A DNA stretch of 56,599 nucleotides from Rhodovibrio sodomensis (GTDB lineage: Bacteria > Pseudomonadota > Alphaproteobacteria > Kiloniellales > Rhodovibrionaceae), in contig NZ_NRRL01000019.1 in assembly GCF_016583645.1 (NCBI RefSeq), forward strand, positions 1-56,599. The letters are read 5' to 3'. Below are positions 34,746 to 43,436 of the stretch, piece after piece. The notes under the pieces are model-generated. The model worked only from the letters and a program-made list of their open reading frames with translations. It ran no database searches and had not been told where the DNA came from. Position numbers and translations under genes: made by a program. Each line of letters opens with the position of its first letter. Position 1 is the first letter of the stretch.

Positions 34746-35360
34746 TTACGCCCGCTCGGTCTCCTCGGCGGGAGCGGTCTCGTCGTCCGCGTCCGTCTCG
34801 TCGGTCTCCATCTCCTCGACCTCGGAGATCACTTCGTCGACGGCGCGGTCGGCGATCTCCTGCTGCTCCTCGACCGAGACGGTCCGGCCCTGCTCGAGCT
34901 GCGTGTCCGCCTCGCCGCGGGAGCGGGCGACGTTGACCGTGATCTCGATGCTGACCTCGGGGTGCAGGCGGACATCGACCGGGTGCAGGCCGATCGTCTT
35001 GATCTGGCGGCCCAGCTGGATCTGGCCGCGCTCGACCCGGGCGCCCTGCTCGGCCAGCTGGTCGGCGATGTCGCGGGCGGTCACCGAGCCGTACAGCTGA
35101 CCGGTCTCGCCGGCCTGGCGGATCATGCTGACCACCATGCCGTCGATCCGCTTGGCGGCTTCTTCAGCCTCCTTGCGGCGCTCGGCGTTGCGGGCCTCGA
35201 GCTCGGCGCGCTTCGACTGGAAGTACGCGCGGTTCGACTGCGTGGCGCGCAGGGCCTTCTTCTGCGGCAGCAGGAAGTTGCGGGCATAGCCCGGCTTCAC
35301 GGCGACCTCGTCGCCCATGAAGCCCAGGTTTTCGACCCGCTCCAACAGGATAACCTGCAT
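34746..35360 (-). CDS. rplI: Ribosomal protein bL9
   Basis: 204 residues. MQVILLERVENLGFMGDEVAVKPGYARNFLLP is the invariant L9 N-terminus that binds 23S rRNA; the central long helix (about 42-75) and C-terminal domain follow. The last 45 residues form an acidic tail (EVEEMETDETDADDETAPAE), longer than in E. coli (149 aa) but usual in some alphaproteobacteria. AGGAGA lies before the ATG. Last gene of the rpsF-rpsR-rplI operon. Confidence 0.96.
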   Translation of the reverse strand: MQVILLERVENLGFMGDEVAVKPGYARNFLLPQKKALRATQSNRAYFQSKRAELEARNAERRKEAEEAAKRIDGMVVSMIRQAGETGQLYGSVTARDIADQLAEQGARVERGQIQLGRQIKTIGLHPVDVRLHPEVSIEITVNVARSRGEADTQLEQGRTVSVEEQQEIADRAVDEVISEVEEMETDETDADDETAPAEETERA

Positions 35361-35392
35361 GATCGTCTCCTTAATGCTCCGGGCGGATGCGG

Positions 35393-35650
35393 TTACCTGA
35401 TGACGTACGGCATCAGGGCGAGGTAGCGCGCCCGCTTGATCGCCCGGGCGAGCTCGCGCTGCTTCTTCGCCGACACCGCCGTGATCCGGCTCGGCACGAT
35501 CTTGCCGCGCTCACTGGTGAAGCGGGTCAAGAGCTTGACGTCCTTATAGTCGATCTTCGGCGCATTCGGGCCCGAGAACGGGCAGCTCTTGCGGCGCCGG
35601 AAGAACGGGCGGCGCTGGGCGGCGCCGCGGCTGACGACACGAACGGTCAT
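35393..35650 (-). CDS. rpsR: Ribosomal protein bS18
   Basis: 85 residues. [13 protein letters not shown] and [20 protein letters not shown] followed by [20 protein letters not shown] are the S18 signature; S18 pairs with S6 on the platform of the 30S subunit. GGAGGAGAC precedes the ATG. Between rpsF (109 bp) and rplI (32 bp), in the conserved order. Confidence 0.96.
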   Translation of the reverse strand: MTVRVVSRGAAQRRPFFRRRKSCPFSGPNAPKIDYKDVKLLTRFTSERGKIVPSRITAVSAKKQRELARAIKRARYLALMPYVIR

Positions 35651-35758
35651 CGTCGGTCTCCTCCGTGGTCGCGGCCGGGCATGCGTCCCGGCCGATCAGG
35701 TCTCGATTAAGTCCGGTTCAGGGAACGGCGGACGGCAACGGCGTCTTGGCGGCGGGCG

Positions 35759-36187
35759 TTACTCGCGCCCGCGGCCGCCCCGGCCGCCGCGCTCGCCCCG
35801 GCCGCCGCGCTCACCGCGGCCACCGCGCTCGCCGCGCCGGTCGCCGTCCTTCTTGTCCTTGCGCTCCATCTGGACCGACGGGTTCGGGTCCAGCTCGTCG
35901 GTACGCAGGGTCAGGTAGCGCAGCACGTCCTCGTTATAGCGCATCGTCCGCTCGTACTCGTCGATCGCGGCCGACGGCGCCTCGATGTTGAACAGGACGT
36001 AGTGGCCCTTCCGGTTCTTGTTGACCCGGTAGGCGAGGTTCTTCAGGCCCCAGTGCTCGGTCTTGTGGACCTTGCCGCCTTGGCCTTCGAGCACCTGCTG
36101 GAACTGGTTGGCCAGTTCCTCGACGTTGGAGGACGAAATGTCCTGGCGTGCGATAAACACGCTCTCGTAATAGCGCGACTCTTCCAT
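35759..36187 (-). CDS. rpsF: Ribosomal protein bS6 with Gly-Arg-Glu repeat tail
   Basis: 142 residues. The conserved part (about 1-100) starts EESRYYESVFIARQDISSSN and includes HWGLKNLAYRVNKNRKGHYVLFNIEA. The tail (about 108-142) is KDKKDGDRRGERGGRGERGG and continues with further GERGGR units, a repeat unlike the acidic poly-Glu tail of E. coli S6 that RimK lengthens. First gene of the rpsF-rpsR-rplI operon; promoter predicted at 36352-36379. Confidence 0.95.
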   Translation of the reverse strand: MEESRYYESVFIARQDISSSNVEELANQFQQVLEGQGGKVHKTEHWGLKNLAYRVNKNRKGHYVLFNIEAPSAAIDEYERTMRYNEDVLRYLTLRTDELDPNPSVQMERKDKKDGDRRGERGGRGERGGRGERGGRGGRGRE

Positions 36188-36351
36188 GTTCGCTCCCCAT
36201 GGCTGTTGAACGGGCCGTAGCTCCGCGGGGTTTGACCGGGTAGCCGGGCGGCCCTAGCCGACCCCATAAATTCCCGGCTGTGCGTCCGAGAGACGGCGCA
36301 GCGGCGGGCTCGCATCGGGATCGGCGAGGAGGTCTCTTGCGAGGTGGCGCG

Positions 36352-36379
36352 ACTATATAGATGAACGTCGCGCACGCAA
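36352..36379 (-). promoter_or_regulatory. Predicted rpsF operon promoter
   Basis: Leftward TATAGT (36352-36357, five of six to consensus) with a weak -35 TTGCGT (36374-36379) 16 nt upstream. It leaves a leader of about 155 nt before rpsF, long enough for S6:S18 autoregulation, although no canonical S6:S18 RNA motif was recognised. Confidence 0.45.
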
Positions 36380-36478
36380 GGGCGTGTGCGGGGCGGATTT
36401 CCGCGCCTTTCGGCGGATAAGCACCGGCCGGTGGGGGCGCGGTCGCGGGCCCCGTTGGCACGCTGCCGCGCGCATCGC

Positions 36479-36506
36479 TTGACAGCGGAAGGTCAGCCGC
36501 TATCAC
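36479..36506 (+). promoter_or_regulatory. Predicted fabD promoter
   Basis: A perfect -35 TTGACA (36479-36484) and TATCAC (36501-36506), 16 nt apart, place the start near 36513, about 37 nt before the fabD ATG. It faces away from the rpsF promoter in the 362-bp divergent gap. Confidence 0.6.
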
Positions 36507-36549
36507 TGCCCCCGCTTTTTCCATGCCCAACACCGAAAGGCAGCTTGCG

Positions 36550-37500
36550 ATGGCGCGCGCTTTCGTTTTTCCCGGTCAGGGCTCCCAGGGGGTCGGCATG
36601 GGCCGGGAACTCGCCGAGTCCTTCCCCGCGGCGCGCTATATCTTCCAGGAGGTCGACGACGCGCTGGGCCAGGATCTGTCCCGGCTGATGTTCGAAGGGC
36701 CGGAGGCAGACCTGGTGCTGACCGAGAACGCGCAGCCGGCGCTGATGGCGGTCAGCCTGGCGACCGTCCGCGCGATCGAGGAGCAGGGCGGGTTCGCGCT
36801 GTCCAGCACCGGCGCTTACGTGGCCGGCCATTCGCTGGGCGAGTATTCTGCCCTGGCCGCGATGGACGCGCTGTCCGCGGGCGACGCGGCGCAGCTGCTG
36901 CGCCTGCGCGGCCAGGCGATGCAGCGCGCGGTGCCGGTCGGCGCGGGCGCGATGTCCGCGATCCTGGGCCTCGACCTGGAGACCGTGCAGGCGGTCGCGG
37001 ACGAGGCCGCCCGCGGCGAGGTGTGCCAGATCGCCAACGACAACGCGCCAGGACAGGTCGTGGTGTCCGGCAACCTCGGCGCGGTCGAGCGGGCGATCGA
37101 GATCGCCAAGCAGAAGGGCGCCAAGCGCGCGGTCATGCTGAACGTCTCCGCCCCGTTCCACTGCAAGCTGATGCAGCCGGCCGCCGAGGAGATGGAGCGC
37201 GCGCTCGCCCAGGCAGCGATCGAGACGCCCAACCTGCCGGTGGTATCCAACGTCACCGCGTACGCGCTGGAGAGCCCGGACGAGATCCGCGCCCGACTGG
37301 TCGAGCAGATCGTGCACCCGGTGCGCTGGCGCGAGAGCGTCGAATACATGCGCGACAAGGGCGTTGCGCGCCTGTACGAGGTCGGCCACGGCAAGGTGCT
37401 GAGCGGTCTGACCAAGCGGATCGACCGCAAGCTGACCGGCATGCCGGTGGGCACGCCGGGTGACGTCGAGAATTTCCTGAACGAGCAGGTCGACGCCTGA
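36550..37500 (+). CDS. fabD: FabD, malonyl-CoA:ACP transacylase
   Basis: 316 residues. AFVFPGQGSQGVGMGREL at the N-terminus, nucleophile Ser95 in GHSLGEYSAL, and the catalytic His in SAPFHCKLMQPA with Gln11 for the oxyanion hole. It loads malonyl onto ACP to start each elongation cycle. ATG 36550 begins at the family start; an ATG at 36523 would add nine residues. First gene of fabD-fabG-acpP-fabF-mltG. Confidence 0.95.
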   Translation: MARAFVFPGQGSQGVGMGRELAESFPAARYIFQEVDDALGQDLSRLMFEGPEADLVLTENAQPALMAVSLATVRAIEEQGGFALSSTGAYVAGHSLGEYSALAAMDALSAGDAAQLLRLRGQAMQRAVPVGAGAMSAILGLDLETVQAVADEAARGEVCQIANDNAPGQVVVSGNLGAVERAIEIAKQKGAKRAVMLNVSAPFHCKLMQPAAEEMERALAQAAIETPNLPVVSNVTAYALESPDEIRARLVEQIVHPVRWRESVEYMRDKGVARLYEVGHGKVLSGLTKRIDRKLTGMPVGTPGDVENFLNEQVDA

Positions 37501-37590
37501 GCCGGCGCCGTTCGCGCGCGGCGCTCGGGTACAGCCGGACCGTGAGTCAAACGGGCCAGAAGCCATCATCCAGGGGAGCGGACGCAGCAG

Positions 37591-38328
37591 ATGTTCGATC
37601 TGAGCGGCAAGACGGCGCTGGTTACCGGCGCCACCGGCGGCATCGGCGGCGAGATCGCGCGCGCCCTGCACAAGCAGGGGGCGACCATCGGCGTCAGCGG
37701 CACGCGCAAGGAGAAACTGGACGCGCTTGCGGCCGAGCTGGGCGAGCGGGTGCACGTGCTGCCCTGCAACCTGTCCGAGCCGGAGGAGGTCAACCAGCTG
37801 GTCGCCGACGCCGAGAAGGCGATGGGCGGACTGGACATCCTGATCAACAACGCCGGGCTGACGCGCGACACGCTGGCCATGCGGATGAAGGACGACGACT
37901 GGGAAAAGGTCCTGGAGGTCAACCTGACCGCCGCGTTCCGCCTGTCGCGGGCGGCCATCAAGGGGATGATGAAGCGCAAGTGGGGACGGATCATCAACAT
38001 CTCCTCCGTGGTGGCGCAGACCGGCAACGCCGGCCAGGCCAACTACATCTCCTCCAAGGCCGGCCTGATCGGCCTGTCCAAGGGGCTGGCGACCGAGGTC
38101 GCCTCGCGCAACATCACGGTGAACTGCGTCGCTCCCGGTTTCATCGAAACGGCGATGACCGATGCGCTGAACGACAAGCAGCGCGCGGCCACGCTGGCGC
38201 GGGTTCCCGCCGAACGATTGGGCACGCCCGGCGAAATCGCCGCGTGTGTGGCGTTCCTGGCCAGCGAAGAGGCGGGCTACGTGACCGGACACACCTTGCA
38301 CGCCAACGGCGGAATGGCCATGGTGTGA
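37591..38328 (+). CDS. fabG: FabG, 3-oxoacyl-ACP reductase
   Basis: 245 residues, classical SDR. NADP loop [20 protein letters not shown] (86-89); catalytic Ser139, Tyr152 and Lys156 ([20 protein letters not shown]); C-terminal [17 protein letters not shown]. It reduces 3-ketoacyl-ACP. AGGGGAG lies about 12 nt before the ATG. Lies 90 bp after fabD and 163 bp before acpP. Confidence 0.95.
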   Translation: MFDLSGKTALVTGATGGIGGEIARALHKQGATIGVSGTRKEKLDALAAELGERVHVLPCNLSEPEEVNQLVADAEKAMGGLDILINNAGLTRDTLAMRMKDDDWEKVLEVNLTAAFRLSRAAIKGMMKRKWGRIINISSVVAQTGNAGQANYISSKAGLIGLSKGLATEVASRNITVNCVAPGFIETAMTDALNDKQRAATLARVPAERLGTPGEIAACVAFLASEEAGYVTGHTLHANGGMAMV

Positions 38329-38491
38329 GCCGGCTTCAGCGGGCGACCGCACGCGTGTGCGCCAACGCTGGTCACCGCTGAAACACTGTGATAAGAGGCG
38401 CAGCCCGTGTCACTCGCGGGCAATAATCATGCAAATCCAGGCCGGGGCGGGCGCCCCCGGCTCTTCCGGTCTACCGAGGGTTCTAAGGGCA

Positions 38492-38734
38492 ATGAGCGAC
38501 AACGACATCGGCCAGCGCGTAAAGAAGATCGTGGTTGAGCACCTGGGCGTGGACGACGCCAAGGTCACCGACGAGGCGAGCTTTATCGACGACCTGGGCG
38601 CCGACAGCCTCGACACGGTCGAGCTCGTGATGGCGTTCGAGGAAGAGTTCGGCTGCGAAATCCCGGACGATGCGGCCGAGAAGATCGTCACCGTGAAGGA
38701 CGCGGTGAACTTCATCCAGGAGCATGCCGGCTAA
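38492..38734 (+). CDS. acpP: Acyl carrier protein AcpP
   Basis: 80 residues, strongly acidic. The phosphopantetheine site is Ser39 in [20 protein letters not shown]; helix and length are standard. ATG 38492 is preceded by AAGGG. The gap from fabG (163 bp) probably includes a separate acpP promoter, as ACP is needed in excess. Confidence 0.97.
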   Translation: MSDNDIGQRVKKIVVEHLGVDDAKVTDEASFIDDLGADSLDTVELVMAFEEEFGCEIPDDAAEKIVTVKDAVNFIQEHAG

Positions 38735-38814
38735 GCTGCGGGTCTGCGCGCCCAACGCGGCGTGACGCCCGACTTTCTCCGCGGGATCCCCCGACCACAG
38801 CCGTCAGTGAGCTC

Positions 38815-40080
38815 ATGAGACGCGTCGTCGTCACAGGGATGGGGCTGGTGACGCCGCTGGGAAGCGGCGTCGAGCCGGTCTGGCAACGGCTGCTGGAGGG
38901 GCAGTCCGGTGTCAAACGGATCGAGTCGTTCGACGTCAGCGACCTGAACGCGCAAATCGCGGGGCAGGTGCCGCGCGGCGACACAGCCGACGGTTTGTTC
39001 AACGCCGACGACTACGTCGCCAAGAAGGACCAGCGGAAGGTCGACCAGTTCATCGTCTACGGTATGGCGGCCGCGCACCAGGCCGTCACCGATGCCGGGT
39101 GGATGCCGGACGACTTGGACTCCCAGGAACGCACCGGCGTCATGATCGGCTCCGGGATCGGCGGGCTGCAGACGATCAACGACGGCGCGATCACCCTGCA
39201 CGAGCGGGGGCCGCGGCGCCTGTCACCGTTCTTCATTCCGGCGGCGCTGATCAACCTGGTCTCCGGCCAGGTGTCGATCCGCTACGGCTTTCGGGGGCCG
39301 AACCATTCCGCCGTCACGGCCTGCTCCACCGGGGCGCACGCGATCGGCGACGCCAGCCGGTTGATCGCCCTGGGCGATGCCGACGTTATGGTGGCCGGCG
39401 GCGCGGAAGCGGCGATCTGCCGGATCGGTATCGCCGGGTTCGCCGCCGCCAAGGCCCTGTCGACCTGCTACAACGACCGGCCGAGCGAAGCGTCGCGTCC
39501 CTGGGACAAGGGCCGCGACGGCTTCGTGATGGGCGAGGGAGCCGGCGTCGTCGTGCTCGAGGAACTGGAGCACGCCAAGGCCCGCGGCGCCACGATCTAC
39601 GGCGAGGTCGTCGGCTACGGCCTGTCGGGCGACGCCCACCACATCACCGCCCCGCCGGACGACGGCGCGGGCGGTTACCGCGCGATGCAGTCGGCGATGC
39701 GCTCGGCCGGGATCGAGCCCAGCCAGATCGACTACGTCAACGCCCACGGCACCTCCACGCCCAAGGGCGACGAGATCGAGCTCGGCTCGGTCCAGCGATT
39801 GCTGGGCGACGCCTACCGCGACACCTGCATGTCCTCGACCAAGTCCGCGATCGGGCACCTTCTGGGGGCGGCTGGCGCGGTCGAGGCAATCTTTTGCATC
39901 AAGGCAATCGCCGACGGGGTCGTTCCGCCGACGCTCAACCTCGCGGATCCGAGCGACGGCTGTCGGGACATGAACCTGGTGCCCAACTACGCCCAGGAGC
40001 GAAAGGTGCGCTACGCGCTGTCGAACTCGTTCGGGTTCGGCGGCACGAATGCGTGCCTGATCCTGTCGGCGCCGTCTTGA
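38815..40080 (+). CDS. fabF: FabF, 3-oxoacyl-ACP synthase II
   Basis: 421 residues, thiolase fold. Catalytic Cys170 in AVTACSTGAHAIGD, His in NAHGTSTPKGDEIEL and His in SAIGHLLGAAGAVEAI, giving the Cys-His-His triad of KAS II. It condenses malonyl-ACP with acyl-ACP, including C16:1 elongation to cis-vaccenate. 80 bp after acpP and 28 bp before mltG. Confidence 0.96.
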   Translation: MRRVVVTGMGLVTPLGSGVEPVWQRLLEGQSGVKRIESFDVSDLNAQIAGQVPRGDTADGLFNADDYVAKKDQRKVDQFIVYGMAAAHQAVTDAGWMPDDLDSQERTGVMIGSGIGGLQTINDGAITLHERGPRRLSPFFIPAALINLVSGQVSIRYGFRGPNHSAVTACSTGAHAIGDASRLIALGDADVMVAGGAEAAICRIGIAGFAAAKALSTCYNDRPSEASRPWDKGRDGFVMGEGAGVVVLEELEHAKARGATIYGEVVGYGLSGDAHHITAPPDDGAGGYRAMQSAMRSAGIEPSQIDYVNAHGTSTPKGDEIELGSVQRLLGDAYRDTCMSSTKSAIGHLLGAAGAVEAIFCIKAIADGVVPPTLNLADPSDGCRDMNLVPNYAQERKVRYALSNSFGFGGTNACLILSAPS

Positions 40081-40108
40081 TTCGTCTGGCGCTGGAGCGA
40101 GGCCGTCC

Positions 40109-41089
40109 GTGAAACGGCTGCTGATCGCCGCCACCTTCCTGATCACCGCCGCCGCGGTCGGCGCCGGTTTGCTGTACGCCTGGGGGCATCAGCGCTTCAC
40201 CGGGCCGGGACCGCTCGACGCGCGTAAGATCGTCTTGATCGAACGGGGGGCCGGCGTCAGCGCGATCGCCCAACAGCTGGCCCGCGAAGGCGTGATCCGC
40301 TCTCCCCTGATTTTCCGCCTGGGCGCCCGGGCGACCGGCCAGGCGACCCAGCTCAAGGCGGGCGAGTACGAATTCCCGGCGAAAGTTAGCCCGCAGCAGG
40401 CGCTGCGGATCGTCGTGTCGGGCAACACGGTCGCCCGCACCCTGACGATCCCAGAGGGACTGACCAGCCACGAGGTCGTCGACCGGATCCGTCAGGCGCC
40501 CGCCTTGAGCGGCGAGATCGCGGAAGTGCCGGACGAAGGCGAACTGCTGCCCGAGACCTACCAATATCAGCGCGGCAACAGCCGGGCAGAGCTGCTGCAG
40601 CGGATGCGGGACGCGATGGACCGCACGTTGGCGAAGCTGTGGCCGCAACGCGCGGACGATCTGCCTTACGACACCAAGCAGGCCGCCGTCACGCTGGCGT
40701 CGATCGTGGAGAAGGAGACGGCCGTTCCGGACGAGCGCGCGCTGGTCGCCGGCGTGTTCGTGAACCGGCTGGAACGCGGCATGCGCCTGCAGTCGGATCC
40801 GACCGTGCGGTTCGCCCTGACCAACGGCGAGACGGAGCTTGGGCGGCCGCTGACCCGCGCCGACTGGCGGGTCGACCACCCGTACAACACCTATCGGATC
40901 TCCGGCCTGCCGCCCGGGCCGATCGCCAATCCCGGGCGCGCGGCGCTGAAGGCCGCGCTCAACCCGGCGGAGACCGAGTATCTCTATTTCGTCGCCGACG
41001 GCAGCGGCGGCCACGCGTTCGCCAAGACCCTGCGCGAGCACAACCGCAACGTGGCCGAATGGCGCAAGGTCCGCGACGGCGACAATTAA
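40109..41089 (+). CDS. mltG: MltG, endolytic murein transglycosylase
   Basis: 326 residues: N-terminal TM helix (about 7-25), a LysM-like region, then the YceG catalytic domain with the essential Glu in LASIVEKETAVPDERALVAG and the signature LQSDPTVRFAL and YNTYRISGLPPGPIANPG. It cleaves nascent peptidoglycan glycan strands at the inner membrane, setting their length. GTG start. Its place after fabF is the usual alphaproteobacterial order. Confidence 0.94.
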   Translation: MKRLLIAATFLITAAAVGAGLLYAWGHQRFTGPGPLDARKIVLIERGAGVSAIAQQLAREGVIRSPLIFRLGARATGQATQLKAGEYEFPAKVSPQQALRIVVSGNTVARTLTIPEGLTSHEVVDRIRQAPALSGEIAEVPDEGELLPETYQYQRGNSRAELLQRMRDAMDRTLAKLWPQRADDLPYDTKQAAVTLASIVEKETAVPDERALVAGVFVNRLERGMRLQSDPTVRFALTNGETELGRPLTRADWRVDHPYNTYRISGLPPGPIANPGRAALKAALNPAETEYLYFVADGSGGHAFAKTLREHNRNVAEWRKVRDGDN

Positions 41090-41162
41090 GGCGCGCAAGC
41101 GTGTTGCGGGGTGCGCGCGATCGTATGCTTACTGCTCTGCTGGCGGCCACAAGGTTTGTGAA

Positions 41163-41399
41163 ATGCAATCGCGTCGGCGAGCACAAGGCCGGGCTCTGGG
41201 CGGCTTCTCGCTCAACCTTTCCGTTGCCATCTTCACGGTCGGATTGCTGGCGCCGGTTCTCGAAGTTGGCTTCGCGGGCGCAGGCCCTGTCAATCTGTCC
41301 ACGGCGCTCAGCGCCATGGCGGTTGGAGTGGCGCTTGCCGCGAGCGGGGTCTACCTAATCGGTAAGGCAGAGCCGCCCGAGGAGCCATCCAAATCATGA
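41163..41399 (+). CDS. Small two-helix membrane protein
   Basis: 78 residues, unrecognised. A basic N-terminus (MQSRRRAQGRALGGF) then two hydrophobic helices (about 18-38 and 46-66) and a polar, Pro/Glu-rich end. ATG 41163 has only AAGG about 10 nt upstream. Its stop overlaps the next start (ATGA). The base composition is less GC-rich than the flanking genes. No function assigned. Confidence 0.6.
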   Translation: MQSRRRAQGRALGGFSLNLSVAIFTVGLLAPVLEVGFAGAGPVNLSTALSAMAVGVALAASGVYLIGKAEPPEEPSKS

Positions 41400-41524
41400 T
41401 TGTCGATCCGGAGACGGGTTTCTACGTCGCCCTTGGTGTTGTCGCGCTCGTTGGGCTTGGCGCCTTTCTATATGCGAAGCTCGTACTGCGCGATCCGTCC
41501 AGGAAGAAGCATCGAGGTAGCTAG
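41396..41524 (+). CDS. 42-residue membrane microprotein
   Basis: 42 residues: MIVDPETGFYVALGVVALVG then GLGAFLYAKL, a single helix, and a strongly basic tail DPSRKKHRGS. ATGA overlap with the preceding gene supports translation. An N-out/C-in orientation is expected from the positive-inside rule. Unrecognised. Confidence 0.55.
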   Translation: MIVDPETGFYVALGVVALVGLGAFLYAKLVLRDPSRKKHRGS

Positions 41525-41551
41525 CCCGGATCGCCGCTGACAGCGTCCGCC

Positions 41552-42382
41552 TCAACCGTTCCCCGGTTTCTCCGGCAGCCGGGCCAGCATCCCGTCGGTC
41601 CAGCTGGGCGGCAGCAGGTTGAGCAGCCAGACGGCCGCGTAGAGCCGGCGCGGGAAGGCGATCCGGGGCCGGTCGCGGGCGAGGCCGCGCCGGATCCGGC
41701 GCGCCGCGCGGTCGGCGTCCATCAGCAGCGGCATCGGGAAGTCGTTGTTCGCCGTCATCCGGGTCTTCACGTAGCCGGGACAGATCACCGAGACGCACAG
41801 CCCGTCGCGGCCAAGATGGCCGCGTAGGGATTCGCCCCAGACCCGCACCGCCGCTTTGCTGGCGCAGTACGCCGGCGCGCCCGGAAAGCCGCGGAACCCG
41901 GCCAGGGACGAGACGATCGCGAGCTGCCCGTGCCCGCGCGTGCGCATCGCGGCGGCAGCCGGCAGGACGGTGTTGACCGCGCCGGTGACGTTCACGCTCA
42001 TGATCTGGTGGGTCTGCTGGGCGCTCTCGCCCGCGCCGCCGGTGCCGCCGCCGACCCCGGCGTTGGCGATGACGAGATCGAGCGGCGCCAGCGCATCGGC
42101 CTTCGCGATCCAATCGGCCATCGCCACCCGGTGCAGCACGTCCAGGTGGCGCGTCGTGACCTCCGCGCCATGTGTCCGGCAGTCCGCCGCCACCGCCTCC
42201 AGCCGGCGGACATCCCGGCCGCCCAGCGCCAGGCTGACCCCCGGCGCCGCGTACAGGCGGGCGAGCGCGGCGCCGAGCCCGCTCGACGCACCGGTGATCA
42301 GGATCGACCGTGGCGGCTTCGGCGGTGTGCGTGGCGGCGGTGTGCGTTGCGGCGGTGTGCGTGGCGGCGGGGTCGCGGGCAC
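41552..42382 (-). CDS. Short-chain dehydrogenase/reductase with Pro-rich N-terminal repeat
   Basis: 276 residues. After a Pro/Thr/Arg-rich start, the SDR fold begins ILITGASSGLGAALARLY; IANAGVGGG, catalytic Ser in AIVSSLAGFRGFPG and Tyr/Lys in YCASKAA; a hydrophobic segment near the C-terminus (LYAAVWLLNLLPPSW) suggests membrane association. Substrate unknown. The GTG start at 42382 is tentative: AAGGA lies about 12 nt upstream, and no ATG exists near the expected N-terminus. The N-terminal RTPP(P/Q) units come from a 15-bp tandem repeat. Confidence 0.78.
   Translation of the reverse strand: MPATPPPRTPPQRTPPPRTPPKPPRSILITGASSGLGAALARLYAAPGVSLALGGRDVRRLEAVAADCRTHGAEVTTRHLDVLHRVAMADWIAKADALAPLDLVIANAGVGGGTGGAGESAQQTHQIMSVNVTGAVNTVLPAAAAMRTRGHGQLAIVSSLAGFRGFPGAPAYCASKAAVRVWGESLRGHLGRDGLCVSVICPGYVKTRMTANNDFPMPLLMDADRAARRIRRGLARDRPRIAFPRRLYAAVWLLNLLPPSWTDGMLARLPEKPGNG
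42324..42371. repeat. 15-bp tandem repeat inside the SDR 5' end
   Basis: About three units of GGCGGCGGTGTGCGT on the plus strand, encoding RTPPP-type pentapeptides in the leftward SDR gene. Confidence 0.75.
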
Positions 42383-42542
42383 GGGGAACGGGTCCTTATC
42401 GGCGATGGGCAGCCGGGCGTGCCGCCAGCCTACAGCGCCCGGCCGGCCTTGTGACCCGCAAGGCGGCGTGAATATGATGCGCGCCCATCGAGTCCCCGCG
42501 CGCCCGCAGCCGCGCCGACCCGCGCCAGAAAGGCATTCCGCC

Positions 42543-43430
42543 GTGACCGTCGCCAGCATGACCGGATTCGCCCGCCGCGAGGGCGGCGATGCGCAGCAGA
42601 CCTGGGTCTGGGAAGCCAAGAGCGTGAACGGCAAGGGCCTGGACGTGCGCGTGCGCGTGCCGAGCGGCCTGGACCGGCTCGAGCACGAGGTGCGCGGCCG
42701 GGTGCCGAAGGTCTGCGCGCGCGGCAACGTCAGCGTATCCCTGTCGGTCGAGCGGTCGGAGCGGCGCATGCAGTTGCAGGTCAACCGGGAAATGCTGGAC
42801 CAGCTGGTGCGCCTGACCCGCGAACTGCGCGAGGAGGTCGATGCCGAGCCGCCGCGCCTGGACGGCCTGCTCGCGGTGCGCGGCGTCCTGGAGACGGTCG
42901 AGGAGCCGGAGGACGAAGCGGCGCGGGAAGCGCGCGAGCAGGCGATGATCGCCGATTTGCAGGGACTGCTCGACGACCTCGCGGCCGCGCGGCTGCAGGA
43001 GGGCCGCGCGCTCAACCAGATGGCGGAGAGCCACCTCGCCGAGATCGCGCGCCTGACCGAGGACGCGCGCCAGTGTGCCGCCAGCCAGCCGGAGGCGCTG
43101 CGCGCGCGTCTGCGCAAGCAGGTCGAGGACCTGCTGGAGACCCGCACCGGTTTGTCGGAGGACCGGCTGGCGCAGGAGGCGGCCCTGCTCGCCAGCAAGG
43201 CGGACGTCCGCGAGGAGCTGGACCGGCTGGACGCGCACGTCAGCGCGGCCCGGGAGCTGCTCGCGGACGGCGGGGCGATCGGCCGGCGGCTCGATTTCCT
43301 GTGCCAGGAGTTCAACCGCGAAGCCAACACGCTGTGCTCCAAGGCCGGCGACGTGGCGTTGACCGGGATCGGCCTGTCCCTCAAGAACGCGGTCGAGCAG
43401 CTGCGCGAGCAGGTCCAGAACATCGAGTAG
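42543..43430 (+). CDS. YicC-family endoribonuclease
   Basis: 295 residues. SMTGFARREGGDAQQTWVWE and SVNGKGLDVRVRVPSGLDRL at the N-terminus, and the C-terminal GRRLDFLCQEFNREANTLCSK block, are definitive for YicC/RnpE proteins. E. coli YicC is an endoribonuclease acting on small RNAs. GTG 42543 with AAAGG about 10 nt upstream; ATG 42558 is the alternative. It lies 6 bp before gmk, a widely conserved pairing. Confidence 0.9.
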   Translation: MTVASMTGFARREGGDAQQTWVWEAKSVNGKGLDVRVRVPSGLDRLEHEVRGRVPKVCARGNVSVSLSVERSERRMQLQVNREMLDQLVRLTRELREEVDAEPPRLDGLLAVRGVLETVEEPEDEAAREAREQAMIADLQGLLDDLAAARLQEGRALNQMAESHLAEIARLTEDARQCAASQPEALRARLRKQVEDLLETRTGLSEDRLAQEAALLASKADVREELDRLDAHVSAARELLADGGAIGRRLDFLCQEFNREANTLCSKAGDVALTGIGLSLKNAVEQLREQVQNIE

Positions 43431-43436
43431 GAACAC

